Shown here in pieces: positions 1 to 10,659 of a DNA stretch of 64,000 bases (positions within the stretch are counted from its first letter, which is position 1; every line of letters begins with the position of its first letter). Made by a program: the position numbers and the translations under genes. The notes beneath the pieces were generated by a model. That model did not search any database. It was not told where the DNA came from and worked only from the letters and a program-made list of their open reading frames with translations. This stretch comes from Heligmosomoides polygyrus polygyrus. Lineage: Eukaryota > Nematoda > Chromadorea > Rhabditida > Heligmosomidae. Where the stretch lies: assembly GCA_947396885.1 (NCBI GenBank), contig OX377202.1, forward strand, positions 84,858,408-84,922,407. The letters run 5' to 3'.

Positions 1-1052
1 GAAATAGACTAATTTTGATACTGAAGACTTGTAAGGTCAATCTCGCATAACAATGTGTACAATCTTGTTTAAAAACTGTCCAATTTTGGTTTGAAAAGGG
101 TCCATTTTGATGTCAAATTCGTGAAAACACTGAGTTGTTCATTGATAAGCCAGATCTGTCATTATATTGACTCAATGCTCATTCAAATTGCCCGCACGAA
201 ATCCCGTAGATGTGGAACGCGTTGCTCATCCAATAAAAGGACTGAATTAAGCAAACCCCCATCCCTTTATATTTTGCACGGCTCGTCTACCATACAACTG
301 AAAGCAGAAGTTGTCGAGCAACCAACTGCTGTATACGGCCAGGACATTACGAGAACGGCTACAGCGAGAGAAACAGAGCCTGGGGTCCCGTTGGCGCTCG
401 GAGCATCGCTATTTCCAAGAGGCTGCATTCTTAGCCTGAAGAGCAGCTGTCGGACGATGAGCGTGACGGTGAAGACGCTTACTAGGCGCGCAAAGAGCCT
501 GTGTAGATGTCTGTTTACACGACGTGAGGCAAGAAGAACGAGGCCATAAACAAGCCCTTTTTGGACTCGCACTGGACACCCTGGAGAGAAGCCGGTACCA
601 TAGTAAGCCGCTGATCAGGGCTAGTAGGAGCGGTACTAATAGCTGTGCTTATGAGAAATTTTACCTAACAAACGGATGAACGAACAAAATTTGATGTGGA
701 AAGTTTCTGAACGAACAAACGAACGAATTTATGTTTTAGCTCATCAATTTTTTCAAATAATCGAAAATCGAATACGCTCCATTTTTTGTTCGTTCGAATA
801 CTCGTATAGTTAAACATTTTGTTCGAATCAGGTTCTGTGCTTGAAGATTTAAAGTTTGTTTGATATTCGATTAAAAATATTCGATTTTGGAATAAAATTG
901 AAATATTTGGTTGTAAATAATATTCAAAAGTGGTTCCCTTTCGGTGTTTGAATTCGAACGAATATTCTACCTCTTAAAACCATCGGTCTTCAATTTTAAA
1001 CGAAAATTTGAAAATCTAGAGATATCGAACATTCGACTATTCTAATACTTAT
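1..1052. other. No gene seen; AT-rich repeat-like flank
   Basis: I see no supported gene here. The stretch from about 640 to 1050 is AT-rich and full of short CGAAC/GTTCG and TTCGAA motifs in both orientations. Similar text recurs at 10230-10480 and 27905-27970, which suggests a degenerate dispersed repeat. The open frame at 91-549 has no recognisable domain and overlaps an opposite-strand frame. Confidence 0.4.
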
Positions 1053-1064
1053 TCGAATAAATTA

Positions 1065-1358
1065 AAGGATAAAGGATAAAGGACGGCGTTACTCAATCCC
1101 TTTTGGGATGCGCCAGCGCATTCTACTTCTACGGGATGTCGTGGAGGCGACATGAATGCGTATTTGGCCATACAATGACTTGCGGTGGCCAGCCGATGAA
1201 CAAGTTAGCGCTTTATCCTTCCCAGACAAGTCTGGTACCAATTCACCGACCCCGGAGGGATGGAAGGCTTGGTTGGCCTGGGCGGGAAATCCGAACCTGG
1301 GACCTGGTATCGGGTGCACGCGACAGTCGCGCCTCCTCCGACTGCGCTACACGCGCCC
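1065..1358 (-). mobile_element. tRNA-derived SINE, full length, with 12-bp TSD
   Basis: Read on the minus strand, the element begins with a tRNA-like head: an A-box-like TAGCGCAGTCGG near 1340-1351 and a B-box-like GGTTCGGATTTCC near 1285-1297. A body of about 200 bp follows, ending in a short AAAGGATAAAGG-type tail. The 12-bp sequence TCGAATAAATTA flanks it on both sides (1053-1064 and 1359-1370), as expected of target-primed insertion. It is the reference copy for about a dozen relatives in this window. RNA polymerase III transcription is inferred from the boxes only. Confidence 0.85.
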
Positions 1359-1418
1359 TCGAATAAATTATTAGAAATAAATTATTAGAAAATAATTGTT
1401 CCAGTACAACCCTACTGG

Positions 1419-1505
1419 CCGCCACAAGTCATTGTCCAGGCCAAATACGCATCCAAATTGCCTGCGCGACATCCCGTGGAAGTGTGTAGGGTGCGTGGCG
1501 CATCT
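1419..1505 (+). mobile_element. SINE 3' body fragment
   Basis: This matches the 3' half of the SINE body (GGCC.CC.CAAGTCATTGT ... CATCCCGTGGAAG ... GCGTGGCGCAT) in plus orientation. The head and tail are missing. It lies 60 bp beyond the full-length copy and in the opposite orientation. Confidence 0.7.
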
Positions 1506-2369
1506 AGAGACAATAATACTCTGGAGACCAGACCGACACAATTTGTGGGACGCCACGACTGAGCTTCAATGCACATAATTTAAAAAAACGATATTTAAGC
1601 GATTATGATCAGAAATCCGTCTGTTGAAGGAAGCCGTATGAAAGAGAGTGTTCTGAGAAGTCAGCTTGTTCTAGGCCGCCGTATCATAACACAGCCGTCT
1701 GTTGAAAGATAGCCAGCACTGCGTACGTAATATGATAGGCGTTCAGGATGTTAGGAAAAGACTCGTCTGAAAGTGACACCGCCGTAGGCCTGTCGCCACT
1801 GGCTGACAAGGGTCGCCTTGTCGAACACCTTCAGTCGACATGACACGTCTGTGAACAACAGCGTTCTGAGTAGTTGCTGCTGCTACTCCCTCTGAAGGGG
1901 GAGGAACGGTTAGTAAAGTGATCATTCAAAAGCAATCGATGAGAAGGTGCCTTCAGAGCTTTTTGAAAAACCCATGAAACTTTTGGATCTATCTTAGTCG
2001 GGAGGATAGCCTTGAACTGCCAATTATGTATGCCTTTTCGTGCCAGTAACCACACTTACCGAATTTCAATGGAAGTCCTCACAACACAGAACAACAACTG
2101 AAGTTCTCGTAGAATCTCAGGAAAGGGGATAGACTCAGAACTCACCACAACACTTTTTTTTCCAAAATTTACTTTATCATTTGAAATATCGATATGCGCT
2201 CCAAGCTTTCATGAACCATGCTTGAGCTTGGATAGTTTAAGACAGCCTTGTATATTCCTACAAGTAGCTTCTTGCTTAGCTCCTAACGTTCTCTACATTA
2301 CTTTGTCAAAGTACATTGCAACGTGAGTTATCCAAAAAAGCCAGTTGGTGGCTAATAAAGTAGAGGTCT
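1506..2369. other. Intergenic, no gene seen
   Basis: No coding exon is supported. A short dispersed motif (GGATCTATC.TAGTCGGGAGG) at about 1983-2005 recurs at 2395, 36836 and 48866, and in inverted form near 2783, so part of this stretch is remnant repeat. Confidence 0.4.
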
Positions 2370-2812
2370 CCGGATCTATCCTAATCCGGGGGGGCACATA
2401 ACTAAAAGGTATTATATGTAACAAATCCACTTGAGACTTACCGAGCGGCTCCTACAGAACAACATGAGACCTAAACAAGAAAAGTCATGAAGAAAAAAAC
2501 GAAAAAATTACATTTGTTGCGGTTGTAAGCGGGCAAAGTTGTGTGCCCTCCTTACCATGTTAAATCCTGGTTTTAACATGTCAGCCGGCGGCCAGCACGC
2601 GGCATGCCTCCATTCCGTCGCTCTTCGTCCGCCGAGACGGTTGAAAACCGCGGCGATTTTTTATTTTTTTTCGTTCATTCGCTCGTTTTCGGTTTCTTTT
2701 AGGCTCCAGCTCGTTCTCTAGGAGCCGCTCGGTAAGTTTCAATTCATTCTGTTGCCTACTTTTTTGTTATGTGCCCCCCCCAGACTAGGATAGCTCCGAG
2801 GTTTCCTATTTT
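2370..2812. mobile_element. Long-TIR MITE-like inverted repeat
   Basis: The segment at about 2370-2460 is the reverse complement of about 2711-2812. Shared blocks, in order, are GTTCT.TAGGAGCCGCTCGG, TTATGTGCCCCCCC and TAGGATAG.TCCG. The loop of about 250 bp contains no domain. The structure fits a non-autonomous TIR element or foldback repeat. I could not define a target-site duplication. Confidence 0.65.
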
Positions 2813-2924
2813 AATGTGGTTGAACGTTTATTTTACTGTTGCCTTTTTTGTTTTTTCGTTTTCGTTGACATTGTAGAGCACCTTCGAGTGCATTTAAATA
2901 AATAATAAATATGTACAGGATGCG

Positions 2925-3165
2925 CCATAAATATGGTCATTGAATAAAAAGCGTATCACTCAGGCGGATTTGTTCAGAAAGCGGCGAAACTTCTTCAACA
3001 GACAATCTACTTAACAAGCAAATTGCATGTCATCCAGTGTGACCTCTCTCGACACGAATGACAGCCTTCAGATGCTTAGGGTAGGGCTCAATGGCGGCAA
3101 GCAGGGTTGCTTGCGGAATTTCCTTTCACGTTTCTTCGGTCTTTCAACCGCAAAAATATGCAGCT
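2925..3165 (-). pseudogene. Tc1/mariner-type transposase C-terminal remnant
   Basis: A minus-strand frame from about 3130 to 3025 reads IPQATLLAAIEPYPKHLKAV and then a Gly-rich end and a stop, the typical tail of a Tc1/mariner-superfamily transposase. The element end near 2917 reads TACAGGATGCGCCATAAATA, resembling a mariner TIR. The catalytic core upstream is not recognisable. This is a dead fragment. Confidence 0.6.
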
Positions 3166-3894
3166 ATTGCCTGTAAGTGGTGAAGAGGCATAGACGAAGG
3201 GAGGAATCGTTCACAGAAACTCTCAGTATATGGATGGCTTGAAATCTGTCCCGAACCGTTAAGTTAGTGCAGTGAGGCAGAACACAGTCCTTAGTAGGGT
3301 AGGGATCAATGAAAGGCGCATTCCTCTGCCTAGGAAGACTCGCTGAACAGACTCGAACCGAGATATTATAAAAAATTGTCAAAACTTTGGGTAAATAGTT
3401 ATAAAGGCAATATTCTACTTTCATGACTCTAGAAGGCAAGGGGAGATTGAAATTTTTTTCGCCCAGATTTCTCCCGAAAGGGTTATTTCAGTTGCCGATC
3501 ACGAGTCTGACATTCGCTTTTCAAATTCTGACCAATGACGGTAGATTACGGCGGGTGCAGGTTATTCAGGCAGTCGAGGTCATAATCACCGACTTCGGCC
3601 AGACTTCGTCCATGGGTTTATTTGGAGTGCTGATCACGAATCTGACATCCGTTTTCATATTAGATTAGTGTACGGTACGTTGCAGTAGGTAGGATGACTT
3701 AAGGTCCCAATTTCGCCCAAACTTCTTCTAATTAAGCTGTCGGTTCAATCCCAATCGGGGGTGGGGCACTCCATAATGACATGTAAACGGCAGTTTACGC
3801 ATAAATACATGCATCATAACACATAAACGACATTGCTTGATCCCTCTCCCTTGGAAATTGTCGATCTTGACCTGAAGTATAAAATAATTCGCTA
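3166..3894. other. Dispersed-repeat modules, no gene
   Basis: There is no gene here. At about 3625-3655 it contains the module ATCACGAATCTGACATCCG, which recurs within 3895-5080 and in a diverged form at 29750-29780 and 30035-30055. It is therefore fragments of the same TIR-element family that follows. Confidence 0.5.
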
Positions 3895-4351
3895 CAGCAC
3901 TAGTTAAAAGTTCCGACTCCACCGACACGACATCGGTCAAAAAAATTGTTTTCGCTGAAACTTCACCTAAGGGGTTATTTGGTGTGCTCATCACGAATCT
4001 AACATCCGTTTTTCGTTTACGCTGGAGTTTGGGCGAAATCGGTGACCATAACCTTAGTCACCCGTACCATCCGTAACCTAGCGTCGTTCAGCGTAAAACG
4101 AAAAACGGATGTCAGATTCGTGATCTGTACCTCAAATAACCCCCTAGGCGAAGTTTGGGCAAAATTGGTGACTATGACCTCAGCAGCCTTAGTTACCCGT
4201 ACCTACCGTAACATACCGTACTCCAGCGTAACACGAAAAACAGATGTCAGATTCGTGATCAGCATCCCAAATTACCCACCTAGACGAAGTCTCAGCGATT
4301 TTTTTTTCGACCGAAGTCGTGTCGGTGGAGTCGGAACTTTTAACTAGTGCC
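3895..4351. mobile_element. hAT-like MITE with long TIRs and 8-bp TSD
   Basis: The ends are inverted copies over about 40 bp (GCACTAGTTAAAAGTTCC.. near 3898 against its complement ending near 4350). The 8-bp sequence ATTCGCTA lies just outside each end (3887-3894 and 4352-4359). An 8-bp duplication fits the hAT superfamily. Inside are two further inverted copies of a TCAGATTCGTGATC / GATCACGAATCTGA module. It has no coding capacity. Confidence 0.7.
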
Positions 4352-4558
4352 ATTCGCTAGGCCGACGACGAAGAGCGACCGATGAGGACCAAATTCAGCA
4401 AAATAAATAGGCCGTGGGGTGATAAGTACTGCCCACAGACGTCGCCTTACGTGTTGCCCCACGGTGAATGAGTCGACGTTCACGCGTAACGGTAGCGCGG
4501 GAAGTTGAACGGGTATTACGAGCAGCGCCGCAGCAGCCTCTTCATGGTTTTGTAACGA

Positions 4559-4559
<1 letters not shown>

Positions 4560-4597
<38 letters not shown>
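4560..4597. repeat. (TA)n microsatellite
   Basis: An uninterrupted TA dinucleotide run of about 37 bp. Frames that read IYIYIY across it on either strand are not genes. Confidence 0.95.
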
Positions 4598-4599
<2 letters not shown>

Positions 4600-5090
4600 A
4601 AGTCAAGATCGACGAGTTCCAAGGGATGGAGATCAGATAAAGCCGTTCATTTGTGTTGCATGTATTTATGCGTAAAATGGTGGTATTTACATGTCATTGT
4701 GGAGTGCCCCTTCCCAATTGGAGCTGCGACCAATTGTCTTCTAGGGTGGTGAGAACGAATCTGACATCTGTTCCTGGAATTAAGGCGGAGTACGGTAGCT
4801 TAGGATGTGCACGAAATATTGGCTTCCCGCAAATTTGCACATCCGATGGCTGCAGGACCGTTTGCACGCTGTGTCACTACTTTATATACCCTTTCTGTAA
4901 GATGTCAGATTCGTGATCAACACTCCGGATTCAGACGAAGTTTAGGCCCAATCGGTTATCACCACCTTATCACTCGTACCTACCGTAACCTATCGCAGTC
5001 GATCGAAATTTCAAAAGCGGATGTCAGAATCACGATCAGCATCCCAAAACAACTCGCCTCACCCCGGGGCGAAGCTTGGGCGAAAAGGTA
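4598..5090. repeat. Further copies of the ATCTGACATCCG-type repeat
   Basis: Modules at 4750-4770 (plus sense), 4903-4920 and 5020-5045 (inverted) repeat the core of the adjacent MITE, separated by CGTACCTACCGTAACCTA-like text. This looks like several decayed copies of the same family in both orientations. Confidence 0.55.
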
Positions 5091-6060
5091 AACACAAAAG
5101 TGGCGCGATCAGCACCAAAGCAAAAGGCTACTGACATAAACAGTACACCTAAGTTTCGTTAAGAAGACGTAGCATCGGAAGAAGAAGAAGAAACATGGCC
5201 AAAAGTAGGACAGAAGATGCGGCACCTGGCTGGCGGCGGGTGGCTCCGCTAGAGTCTCGGGTCAAAAGGCGACAGTCAAAGGCGAGGGCAGTCGCCCTCC
5301 CGATCGTCGTCGCCTCAAGGTGCTAATCGCGTCGTCGTCGTCGGAAGCGCGGCGAATGCACTTGGTGGCCGCTCGTCGTCAACCCGGCTGGCTCTGTTTT
5401 AGGCGTTAATTAGATTTCGAGGAGCAGAGTGCAACATCTGAGGGCGTCATCGACGCGTCGTCAGAGTAGAGCACCGCGGCGACGGCCGTGAAATTGCCGA
5501 ACGTAGGTGACGAGAGCGGTGGAGCCCGCCCGTAGAACTACTGCTTGAGAAAGCGGCGGTGGAGCCTAGGAGGCGAAGCGCGTGGTGTGAACGCAGTGAC
5601 CTTGAAGGCAATCGTGTTGATGACTGTTTTACGATGGCGCTTGTGACCTGAAGCAATCAGGACGGGCGTTCGACGAGTTCACGGAGCATTCTAGAAGCTC
5701 TTGGTAGGGAATACGATGTGATTCACTTTGATTTTGCAAAAGCTCTTAACACGTCGACGGCCATGTCGCTCAACGGTGCGCGACAGCCAGTCTTTCTCGT
5801 GGGACGCTGTCGCTCAATGGTGCGTGACGGTATATTATTTCAACAAGAATGAGATCCGGCCCATCCAACCTTCGTCCAGAGAGGTTATGTAGGATGCTGA
5901 ACACGATGCCGATGTCCTTTTGGACGAATACGGTCAGTTTTCTTTTGAATCGATAGTCGTGTGAGGACCATCGACTTTGCAATTCAGATTCCCAGTGAAT
6001 GAACACACTGTTCAAAACTTTATGAAATTTACCTTTTCTTGTTGAAAAATAATAGATTTA
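5091..6060. other. GC-rich block and repeat remnant, no gene
   Basis: 5160-5640 is GC-rich with CGTCG-type simple sequence and Ser/Arg-rich frames that I take as chance. 5860-5940 contains GGACATCGGCATCGTGTTC in inverted sense, also found at 8518-8540 and in diverged form near 29905, so it is dispersed repeat. Confidence 0.4.
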
Positions 6061-6117
6061 ACTTGCCTTAAAGAGCAGGAAGGCAGCCATTTTTTAGCGT
6101 CCAAAAACGAGATTGCG

Positions 6118-6242
6118 CTATACCTTCTTCCAACAGCTCGCGATCTCGATTCGATTGGTAGTAGAATTTCTGCTCGCATGGAGTTTGACACCTACTAACG
6201 ATACAACAAGAAGCACTGTAAAGAACAGAATATCCTCACATT
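6118..6242 (-). pseudogene. Small secreted-peptide ORF, frameshifted copy
   Basis: The minus strand carries a copy of the short signal-peptide ORF best seen at 8205 and 53179. It starts at a GTG-AGG-ATA equivalent near 6239, and after a frame slip it reads LVVSLVGVKLHASRNS, then NRIEIA and W-K-K before a TAG near 6120. The hydrophobic core and the HASRNS junction are conserved, but the ORF is broken and lacks a clear ATG. The 5' flank (ATTGGATTGATAGTGT...) is also shared with the other copies. Function unknown. Confidence 0.45.
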
Positions 6243-6310
6243 GATGGTTAATGTAAGTGGCATGCACACTATCAATCCAATAAAATTAGCAGTGAACTTT
6301 TGAGTTCATG

Positions 6311-7640
6311 GCGCGATCCTTAATGCGCTAAATGCTTGCTTGCATACTGTGCTTTAAAGAAAATTTTAAACTATTATTTTTCTCTTAAAGCAAAAGATTA
6401 CATAAAAATAAATAAAATAAATAAAATATAAAAATAAAATGTAAAATAAAATAAAATTATTTCATGGGGTAACCGACCGTAACTGTTGAGACATCGTGTT
6501 TACCAAATTAAATCTGAAACTTATCCTTAGACGAAGTTTGGGTCACGGTATGTCGTTTCACATTTGTGCGGTGTGCTTCGTCCCACGGGCAGAAACGCAA
6601 AAATAGCTGTCGACAACAACATGTGAGCCGCATTTCTCACAGAAAACTATTTCGTAAGCTTGTGAACTATGAAATTCATCGGTAATAAGCAGGTTGGTGC
6701 CCGCTCCATTATGAGACCATGATCGTGGAACACTCAAATAAACACGGTTTCTGTGCACAGAACTGGGCAAGGGAAGGAACTCCGGGATGTGGCTGATCTA
6801 AATTACCCGTTGTAAGATACTTTGCCCGCGTACAGCGGGCACCAGCCCGCTTAGTACCAATTCATCCAATACTTGTTAGATGAACACAGCATTTTATCAC
6901 TGGAGCAACACTTCTGGATCAAGTAAGTGATTCCCATTCTGATAGTAAAGAGGTAAGAAGTGGTGTTGCTCAAGAAAGAGTTTTGTCTCATCTTCTTCTC
7001 GCCGTATATACCCTTTTCACGTCAAATCGTAACGTTTCAAATCAAGTGAGCCTCTCCCAAAATCAAATTGGACACTATTCTATGCAAGCCTGGTCCTTTT
7101 AAAATGAAGCTGAACACCTTCCAAGTCAAAATGAGCGTCTTTAGAATTAAATTAGGAACCTACCAAAATGGTTGGAATAATTTATTGTTCAAAGAAAATT
7201 TAGTATGTTTTTCTTTAATTTCTTTTTAAATTCACCGCCCTAACAGATGAAGAAACACACTGTTTTATATTTTATAAAAACTTTATTTTTTAAGGAAAAC
7301 AACAAGTTAAATTCTGTTTTAAGGCTCATAAAGGCAGCAATCATTTAGCTATTTCATTTTCTCGATTTTGCGTATTAAAACTAAAATTTTCAAAAAAAGA
7401 TAAAAGTTTTCCAGAACAAAAATTTATGTTAACCTTCTTAGAATGAGACTCTTTTTACTCTTTAAACGTTAGCTTTGCTTTGGATGATGTTCAGTTTGAT
7501 TCCAAAAGTGACAAGCTCGCCTTGAAGAGTAGGTGGACACAATGTTTAAAAATTTATAAAAATTTTAGATTTTAACGAATAGCAATAATTTAAATTTTGT
7601 ATTAAAGTATAGAAACAGCAGCAGCGTTTGGTTCTAAAAT
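6311..7640. other. AT-rich intergenic with decayed repeat copies
   Basis: There is no supported gene. 7190-7380 resembles the 5' flank of the small secreted-peptide copies (TTTCTTT..TT, GGCAGCAATCATTTAG). 7020-7160 has clauses about as repetitive as 53500-53560 and 60-130. 6400-6450 is a low-complexity AAATAAAATAA run. Confidence 0.4.
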
Positions 7641-7649
7641 AAAAGACTG

Positions 7650-7774
7650 CACCATGCAGCCGACTTGATCGTTGCGATTTTCACTTGATTGACAGCAGAA
7701 ATTCTGTTTCTGAGGAATACCACAGATGTAAGCTGTACAGCAGTAATAGTTATAAAAAACACACGTATTCTCAC
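7650..7774 (-). pseudogene. Small secreted-peptide ORF, diverged copy
   Basis: Minus-strand reading gives [V]RIRVFFITITAVQL and then NRISAVNQVKIATIK and W. It aligns with the 8205 and 53179 copies at RI-x-x-FF, at the hydrophobic core and at N/R-x-S-A-x-N. The first codon is GTG rather than ATG, and the out-of-frame ATG upstream does not rescue it. The 5' flank (CTGATTGGCAGTATAAATAC) matches the other copies. I read it as a diverged, probably dead, paralogue or repeat copy. Confidence 0.4.
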
Positions 7775-8204
7775 ATTGCTGCATCGAGTGGGCAGTATTT
7801 ATACTGCCAATCAGACAGAAATCAAATATGGTAATACCACTTTCACGTCGATTTGAACACTCTCCTAAGCAAGCTTTAAGTCTTTTGAAATCAGAGCGAA
7901 CTCTTCTGAATAGAAATGATTTTTAGGCAGGTTCAGTTACAGATCCACTAAGATAGAAAAAATTTTTGTTCAAGAAAAATTTGGTAGAACTTTCTTTGAA
8001 ATTTCTCAGTTTACCTGCCCCAACAAGTGCAATAATTTGATAAAATCTTTATTAAAAATAATTAAAAATAATTGAATAAAATTTGTCTCAAAGCACATCA
8101 AGCAAGCAATCATATAGCGCATTAAAGATAAGATCGCGCCATGAACTCAAAAGTTCGCTGCTACTTTTATTGGATTGATGGCGTAAATGCCGCTTACATG
8201 AACA

Positions 8205-8321
8205 ATGAAAGTGAGAATATGTGCATTCTTTACAGTTGTTTTTGTTGTATTGCTAACAGGGGTCGAAGTCCATGCGAGCAGAAATTCCGCTATTAATCGA
8301 ATAAAAACCGCGACGACTTGA
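8205..8321 (+). CDS. Putative 38-residue secreted peptide
   Basis: An ATG-initiated ORF reads MKVRICAFF, then a hydrophobic stretch (TVVFVVLLTGV), then EVHA and a short polar tail SRNSAINRIKTATT. Lys/Arg near the start, an uninterrupted hydrophobic core and a small-residue H-A end look like a eukaryotic signal peptide with a likely cut after HA, leaving about 14 residues. Three related copies occur in the window (6.1, 7.7 and 53.2 kb), and hydrophobicity and the HA(S/N)RNSAINR segment are kept. After the stop, related copies continue with W-x-K, so this copy may be truncated. Alternatively it could be a non-coding repeat that happens to be open. I do not recognise the family. Confidence 0.4.
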   Translation: MKVRICAFFTVVFVVLLTGVEVHASRNSAINRIKTATT

Positions 8322-9802
8322 CAAAAGGCATGACGCAATCTTTTTTGGCACAAGCAAATGGCCGTCTTCCTGCTCTTCAAAATAAGCTTTGAAGCATTGT
8401 TTTCCTCAAACACAATAAAATCACTTACTGCGTAGCTAAATTAAAAAGTCGGTTGTAAGACCATTGAAAGAAATAAGACTATCGATTAGCAAGGAAACTG
8501 ACTAATCGTCCGAAAGGACATCGGCATCGTGTTCGGCAGCCTGAGTAACCTCTCTGGACGAAGTTTGGATGTATCGGATGTCTGACTTTTGGCACTAACA
8601 AATGGCCGCCTTTCCCTTTAAAACAAGCGTTAAACCATTATTTTTCTCAGCAATAAGAATTTTACAAAAATTTCAAGCAATGTGTTCATTTATTGGGTAG
8701 ATGAATTAAGACTTCAGAAAAGGTTATACTAAAATCTTCCTCGAACAAAACTTCTGAGGAGTATGTTATGGGAGGGTTGAGTCGAAGAGGCGGGTTCATA
8801 GCATAACTAGACGTTCATCTTCGTTTCCTCTACTTACGGCTGTTGAGGTCTTCTTTAGGGTAACACATACCAGAAAATGGGTCACAGTCGACTAACAATA
8901 GAACTGATTGTGGTTCTTCAACGAAGAAAGCGTTCAACACACTTTCGTCGAGGCGGCATGTTCCTGCACTTCTTTGAGGGGCGAGGAGTTACCATGCTCC
9001 ACCCACTCACATTCACTGATGGCGAGACATCTCATTACAGGTCTATTTGATTACGCTGCTTGAGTGCTCCTCGTCACCAGCAGCAAGAAAACGAAAGAAG
9101 AACATTTGAGAGGAGAAAGCTTGTCATTTTGGAGAGCAGGTGGCTTCCATTATAGCGCCTAGGAGACAATGCAGTGCTTAGCAAAACTGTGCTGGTCCCG
9201 TTTTCATAAGAGTACTTCGAAATTTACTATAGTACAGACCGAGGTGCGAGTGAATTTCGATGAAAAAGTGGATGGGGCCAGGTTTTTGAATACTTTGAAT
9301 TCGTCTTTCTTGCCTCGAAACGAGCGAGCAATTGGTGAAAGGGATCGAAAGAGGAGAAAGGGAGAGATACCAGCGCGGCCATGGTCAGGCAGAGGAATAA
9401 CACGTAACTACGTGTAGAGCCCAAGAAGTTTTGGCTTTGTAAGTAAGCCTTCGAGCAGCCGCAACCTTCAAATGAGTCTCCCGGTCATCAGAAGTAGTCA
9501 ATTTCTCTTGCCCTCCTCCATTCCCTCCGTCGCGGTTTAGGTAAGGGCAGCGGATGTCAATAAGTCGTAGGGCAATAGACGGTGTATGATTGAAGAAGCG
9601 CAGCTAAGGACAACCGACGGCTTCAGGGTTTCGGCCCTGAGGATTAGTTTTATGTGTTTCCTCAGGCTGCCCTTTTTGCCCTTCTAAGAGAATCGATCCA
9701 AATTGTCGCAGAAGAAGTAGAAGTCCGAAACATGACGATGACGATTTATAATAAGCAAGCCATCTATACTGAACTATCAATTATCGATAATACTAGCGTG
9801 AA
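8322..9802. other. Intergenic, no gene seen
   Basis: 8473-8580 holds another copy of the GGACATCGGCATCGTGTTC repeat. 8700-9800 shows no exon with convincing splice sites and no recognisable domain. Small frames at 9169-9424 overlap on opposite strands. Confidence 0.4.
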
Positions 9803-10080
9803 CGGCGAGTGTGGCGCAGTCGAAGAAGGTGCATTCTGTCGCGTGCACCCAATACCAGCTCCCTGGTTCGGAATTCCCGCCGAGGCCAACCAAGCCTTAC
9901 ATACCCACGGGGTCAGTGAATTGGTACCAGACTTGCCTGGGAAGGATATAGTGCTGACGGCTGGCTACCGCAAATCACTGTATGGCCAAATACGTATTCA
10001 ATCGCCTCCACGACATCCCGTAGAAGTAGAATGCGTGGCGAATCCGAAAAGGGATTAAGGCCCTTCTTTGTCTTTTTACC
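9803..10080 (+). mobile_element. tRNA-derived SINE
   Basis: A plus-strand copy with head GTGTGGCGCAGTCG (A-box like, 9809-9822), B-box-like TGGTTCGGAATTCCC at about 9862, and the body AGGCCAACCAAGCCTTAC ... GGCCAAATACGTATTCAA ... CATCCCGTAGAAGTAGAATG. The 3' tail is CTTCTTTGTCTTTTTACC. The frame 9654-10058 that spans it is not a gene. Confidence 0.8.
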
Positions 10081-10659
10081 TCAGTCTTAGTTATTCGCTC
10101 ACCTGGATCACTTCACTCATTTCCAACAAAAATGTAACGTGCTACCCAATATCATCGTTTACTCTAGCATTTTACAGAATTGAGATAGTTATTAATCGGC
10201 TCTGATTACTATAGGCATGTTTTGTTGTACAGAAAAATACGGTTGTCCGTTATTCGTCCATTAGAACAATTTATTAGACAATTCAACTACTCAAATAATT
10301 GGCAAATCGGTGCTTGTTCGATTTTCGACCATTCGAAAAAACGGCGAGCGAACCATTCGTTGGGAAACTTTTGAAATCGAATTTATTCTTTCATTCATTC
10401 GTTCTATAAAATTTCTTAAAAGCAGCAGACTTTGTACACTTTCTCTACATTCTTCTCGATCAATAAATTTCATCTTCAAATCGAATAGGAGTAACGCCGT
10501 CGTTGTCCTATGATTGTACGCGATCTAAAAATTTATGTGGCAGAATTTGATCTATTTATATCGCCTCCTTCAAATCAATCTGCTTGCTTCTTTGCAACAC
10601 AGCGACATTGCATACGACCTCCGAATCATATCGTAGCGGCAAACCTTGACTTTTCCCTA

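Noticed and set aside
1103..1374. Small frames over the SINE at 1.1 kb, and similar ones at other SINE copies
   Set aside because: They overlap in all frames and track the SINE body; the SINE is non-coding.
4340..4752. Frames with IYIYIY runs
   Set aside because: They are read across a (TA)n microsatellite.
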